Shown here: positions 4,270 to 7,100 of the stretch, in pieces | Layout of the letters: each line of letters opens with the position of its first letter | Position numbering within the stretch: the stretch's first letter is position 1 | From: PBB1 sp031390425 | Lineage (GTDB): Bacteria; Pseudomonadota; Gammaproteobacteria; Burkholderiales; Burkholderiaceae_C | Assembly: GCA_031390425.1 (NCBI GenBank) | Contig: JANMTL010000081.1 | Coordinates: forward strand, 1-7,100 | Length of the DNA: 7,100 nucleotides | Reading direction: 5' to 3' | Notes under the pieces: generated by a model | Database searches by the model: none | What the model was told of the DNA's origin: nothing | What the model saw: only the letters and a program-made list of their open reading frames with translations | Translations under genes and position numbers: made by a program

Positions 4270-6678
4270 TCAGCGCTGGGCCAGCCGCTTCCACGTCTCG
4301 ACCACGGTGTCGGGGTTGAGCGAGATCGACACGATTCCTTCGTCGGCCAGCCAGTCGGCGAAGTCGGGGTGATCGCTCGGCCCCTGGCCGCAGATGCCGA
4401 TGTATTTGCCTACTGCACGGCAAGCGGCGATGGCGCGTGAAATCAAGGCCTTGACCGCGGGGTCGCGCTCGTCGAAATCGCGCGCCAGCAACGCCATGCC
4501 TGAGTCGCGGTCGAGGCCCAGCGTGAGCTGCGTCAGGTCGTTCGAGCCGATCGACATGCCGTCGAAGTGTTCGAGGAACTGCTCGGCCAGGATCGCGTTG
4601 CTCGGCACCTCGCACATCATGATGATGCGCAGGCCGTCGCTGCCGCCGAGTGCGGCGCGCTTCAAGCCGCGCTCGGCCAGCATCTCGGTCACCCGTTGGG
4701 CCTGGCCCAGCGTGCGCACGAACGGGATCATGATTTCGACGTTGGTGAGACCCATGTCGTTGCGCACCCGCTTGAGCGCTTCGCACTCCATCGCGAAGGC
4801 CTCACCGAACTCCTCGCTGACGTAGCGCGATGCGCCGCGGAAGCCGAGCATCGGGTTCTCTTCCTCAGGCTCATAGCGTGAGCCACCGATCAGCTTGCGG
4901 TATTCGTTGCTCTTGAAGTCACTCAATCGCACGATCACCGGCTTGGGCCAGAATGCTGCCGCAATCGTCGCGACGCCTTCGACCAGCTTGTCGACATAAA
5001 ACGCGCGTGGCGACGCGTGACCGCGCGCCACCGACTCGACCGCCTTCTTCAGGTCGGCATCGATGTGCGGGTAGTCGAGGATCGCCTTCGGGTGCACCCC
5101 GATGTTGTTGTTGATGATGAACTCGAGCCGCGCCAGACCGACGCCGCTGTTGGGCATCTGCGCGAAGTCGAACGCGAGCTGGGGATTGCCCACGTTCATC
5201 ATGATCTTGATCGGGCAGTACGGCAGTTCGCCGCGCACCACGTCGCTGATCTCGGTCTCCAGCAGGCCGTCGTAGATGTAGCCGGTGTCGCCTTCCGAGC
5301 AAGCCACGGTCACCAGTGCACCGGGCTGCAGCACCTCGGTCGCATCGCCGCAGCCGACCACCGCCGGCACGCCGAGTTCGCGCGCGATGATGGCCGCGTG
5401 GCAAGTGCGCCCGCCGCGGTTGGTGACGATCGCGCTGGCGCGCTTCATCACCGGCTCCCAGTTCGGATCGGTCATGTCCGTGACCAGCACGTCGCCCGGC
5501 TGCACCGTGTCCATGTCGGCCAGGCTGTGCACGATGCGCACCGGGCCGGTGCCGATCTTCTGGCCGATCGCGCGGCCTTCAGCGAGCACGGTGCCGGTGG
5601 ACTTGAGCTTGTAGCGCTGTTCGACCTTGCCCTCTTGCTGGCTCTTCACCGTCTCCGGACGTGCCTGCAGGATGTAGAGCTTGCCGTCGCTGCCGTCCTT
5701 GCCCCACTCGATGTCCATGGCGCGGCCGTAGTGCTGCTCGATGATCAGCGCGTACTGCGCCAGACCCGTCACGTCGGCATCGGTGAGCGAGTAGCGGTTG
5801 CGCTGCTCGGGCGCGGTGTCGACGGTGGAGACCAGCTTGCCCGATGCGACGCGCTCGGCGTCGCTGGCGAACTCCATCTTGATGAGTTTCGAGCCGAGGT
5901 TGCGCCGGATGATGGCCGGCTTGCCGGAGCGCAGCGTCGGCTTGTGGACATAGAACTCGTCGGGGTTGACGGCACCTTGCACCACGGTTTCGCCCAGGCC
6001 GTAGCTGGAGGTGATGAACACCACCTCCTTGAAGCCGCTTTCGGTGTCGATCGTGAACATCACCCCGGCCGCGCCGAGGTCCGAGCGCACCATGCGCTGC
6101 ACGCCGGCCGACAGCGCCACGTCGGCATGCGCGAAGCCCTTGTGCACGCGGTAGCTGATCGCGCGGTCGTTGTAGAGGCTGGCGAACACCTCCTTCATTT
6201 TGTGCAGCACGGTGTCGATGCCGACCACGTTGAGGAAGGTTTCCTGCTGGCCGGCGAAGCTGGCGTCGGGCAGGTCTTCGGCGGTGGCCGACGAACGCAC
6301 TGCGAACGATGCGCCCGGGTTGTTGGCGGCGAGCGTTGCGAACTGGCTGCGGATCGCGCTGTCGAGGTCGGCGGGAAACGGCGTCTCTTCGATCCACTGC
6401 CGAATCTGCCCACCGGCTTCGGCCAGCGCCCGCACGTCGTCGGTGTTCAGCGTTGCCAGGCGGTTCTCGATCTTCGTGGCCAAGCCGTTGTGTGCCAGGA
6501 ACTGCCGGAATGCCTGCGCGGTGGTCGCAAACCCGCCGGGCACCCGCACGCCCGAAGCAGCCAGTTGGCTGATCATCTCGCCGAGCGAGGCGTTCTTGCC
6601 GCCCACCGACTCGACGTCGGACATCCTCAATTCTTCAAACGGCACGACCAGGGCGGTCGCCAGGTTCTGGGTTGACAT
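4270..6678 (-). CDS. ppsA: Phosphoenolpyruvate synthase (pyruvate, water dikinase) PpsA
   Basis: PpsA makes PEP from pyruvate and ATP (yielding AMP and phosphate) for gluconeogenesis on three-carbon and related substrates; it acts in the cytoplasm. The 802-aa product (E. coli 792) is complete. The N-terminal ATP-binding domain (about 20-345) shows GGKNASLGEM at 27-36, FAVRSSATAEDLPDASFAGQQ at 125-145 and ILQARPET at 336-343. The swivelling phosphohistidine domain has GGRTCHAAIIARELG at 422-436 with catalytic His427. The PEP/pyruvate-binding barrel (about 485-795) has IMIPFVRT at 649-656, SIGSNDLTQLTLGLDRDS at 709-726 and GICGQGPSDHPDFADWL at 761-777 with the conserved Cys763. I chose the ATG at 6678 (MSTQNLATALVVPFEEL), which has a GGAG seven bases upstream. 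The frame stays open upstream to an ATG at 6780, but that extension is not family-like. Thr425, two residues before His427, is the expected PpsR target. Confidence 0.96.
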   Translation of the reverse strand: MSTQNLATALVVPFEELRMSDVESVGGKNASLGEMISQLAASGVRVPGGFATTAQAFRQFLAHNGLATKIENRLATLNTDDVRALAEAGGQIRQWIEETPFPADLDSAIRSQFATLAANNPGASFAVRSSATAEDLPDASFAGQQETFLNVVGIDTVLHKMKEVFASLYNDRAISYRVHKGFAHADVALSAGVQRMVRSDLGAAGVMFTIDTESGFKEVVFITSSYGLGETVVQGAVNPDEFYVHKPTLRSGKPAIIRRNLGSKLIKMEFASDAERVASGKLVSTVDTAPEQRNRYSLTDADVTGLAQYALIIEQHYGRAMDIEWGKDGSDGKLYILQARPETVKSQQEGKVEQRYKLKSTGTVLAEGRAIGQKIGTGPVRIVHSLADMDTVQPGDVLVTDMTDPNWEPVMKRASAIVTNRGGRTCHAAIIARELGVPAVVGCGDATEVLQPGALVTVACSEGDTGYIYDGLLETEISDVVRGELPYCPIKIMMNVGNPQLAFDFAQMPNSGVGLARLEFIINNNIGVHPKAILDYPHIDADLKKAVESVARGHASPRAFYVDKLVEGVATIAAAFWPKPVIVRLSDFKSNEYRKLIGGSRYEPEEENPMLGFRGASRYVSEEFGEAFAMECEALKRVRNDMGLTNVEIMIPFVRTLGQAQRVTEMLAERGLKRAALGGSDGLRIIMMCEVPSNAILAEQFLEHFDGMSIGSNDLTQLTLGLDRDSGMALLARDFDERDPAVKALISRAIAACRAVGKYIGICGQGPSDHPDFADWLADEGIVSISLNPDTVVETWKRLAQR

Positions 6679-6897
6679 GAAAGAACTCCGTGATGTGAAA
6701 AAACCGGTGCGTCCTGCGACACGCATGGCGGGCCCGAGCGAGGCTTCGAGGGCGATGGCACTGCACGCCGCACTGCGCATTCAGCGATGTCGAGCGGCAG
6801 TGGTGCGGTTGGCATGGAGGTGGGCAGAACGTTCAAATCGAGTTTACGGGTGATTGCCTATGATGCGGCTGGTCCACCACCCACGAGCCGTGCAGAC
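6679..6897. promoter_or_regulatory. Divergent ppsA-ppsR control region
   Basis: These 219 bases separate two divergently transcribed genes, so both promoters should lie here. On the + strand TTGGCA (6809-6814) is followed after 18 bases by TCAAAT (6833-6838), a modest sigma-70-like pair for ppsR. A TATGAT at 6859-6864 is a better -10 but lacks a recognisable -35. For ppsA I see no clear promoter. I find no long inverted repeat that would be an obvious operator. Confidence 0.45.
6684..6690 (-). promoter_or_regulatory. Ribosome binding site of ppsA
   Basis: On the - strand CGGAGTT precedes the ATG; the GGAG core (6686-6689) lies seven bases before it. This site decides for the start at 6678 over the upstream in-frame ATG at 6780. 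Confidence 0.75.
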
Positions 6898-7100
6898 ATG
6901 CCCAACCGCACCGTCTTCTTCGTTTCCGACGGCACCGGCATCACCGCCGAGACCTTCGGCAACTCGATCCTGAACCAGTTCTCGATCCGGCCGCACCACG
7001 TGCGCCGCCCGTTCATCGACACCGTCGACAAAGCGCACCAGGTGATGCGCGAGATCAACCACGCGGCCGAAATCGAAGGGCGTCGGCCGATCGTCTTCAT
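6898..7100 (+). CDS. ppsR: PEP synthase regulatory protein PpsR (DUF299 kinase/phosphorylase), N-terminal part
   Basis: PpsR-family proteins are bifunctional. They inactivate PEP synthase by ADP-dependent phosphorylation of a threonine next to the catalytic histidine, and reactivate it by phosphate-dependent removal of that phosphate. The first 67 codons are visible: MPNRTVFFVSDGTGITAETF at residues 1-20, then GNSILNQFS, PFIDTVDKAHQVMREIN and EGRRPIVF. The N-terminal FFVSDGTGITAETFGNSIL is the hallmark of the DUF299 family. The ATP-binding loop and the rest lie beyond the window. The ATG at 6898 is the only in-frame start found upstream of the signature; its ribosome site is weak. The divergent position next to ppsA, its substrate enzyme, strongly supports the assignment over the related PPDK regulator. 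Confidence 0.93.
   Translation, partial: MPNRTVFFVSDGTGITAETFGNSILNQFSIRPHHVRRPFIDTVDKAHQVMREINHAAEIEGRRPIVF

Noticed and set aside
5017..6675. 552-codon open frame on the + strand opposite ppsA
   Set aside because: It is the complement of a highly conserved PpsA reading frame, with a composition typical of an antisense shadow and no recognisable domain.
6679..6780. 34-residue N-terminal extension of PpsA from the ATG at 6780
   Set aside because: It is not family-like, has no good ribosome site, and covers the likely promoter region; the ATG at 6678 has a proper GGAG.

Overview
The window reads as chromosomal DNA of a high-GC proteobacterium, most likely a betaproteobacterium of the order Burkholderiales. 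This rests on the GC-rich codon use, the moa/mob/moe gene order, and the divergent pair of PEP synthase and its DUF299-type regulator. The lineage is an inference; no rRNA or other marker is present.

Left part (1-2671) is a molybdenum-cofactor block on the + strand. It holds the last 71 codons of moaA (GTP 3',8-cyclase), a small membrane-anchored protein of unknown function with clearly lower GC, mobA (guanylyltransferase) and moeA (molybdenum insertion). mobA and moeA overlap by four bases (ATGA). Together these cover the first step of cofactor synthesis and two late steps: metal insertion and the attachment of GMP that makes bis-MGD.

Middle part (2672-4269) is an accessory strip. A 252-bp gap with a perfect 10-bp hairpin leads to two small genes with a GTGA overlap, a DUF2945 (TUDOR-like) protein and a DUF3140 protein. 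Right behind them is the C-terminal half of a PhnB/YjdN-like VOC protein without its N-terminal half. Its stop codon lies in a CTAA sequence that is repeated on the far side of a 275-bp non-coding element with 31-bp terminal inverted repeats (29/31 matching). The ends and the CTAA duplication point to a miniature inverted-repeat element (MITE) mobilised by an IS5-family transposase. About 250 bp of unassigned sequence follows.

Right part (4270-7100) holds ppsA (PEP synthase, - strand, 802 aa, complete) and, divergent from it across 219 bp, the start of ppsR (+ strand, cut by the window end). PpsR-type enzymes switch PEP synthase off and on by phosphorylating and dephosphorylating the threonine two residues before the catalytic histidine. 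That Thr/His pair is visible in this PpsA.

I do not see a wholly new biological system. The least ordinary items are the MITE placed in the stop codon of a truncated gene, the low-GC gene inside the molybdenum-cofactor block, and the DUF2945-DUF3140 pair.
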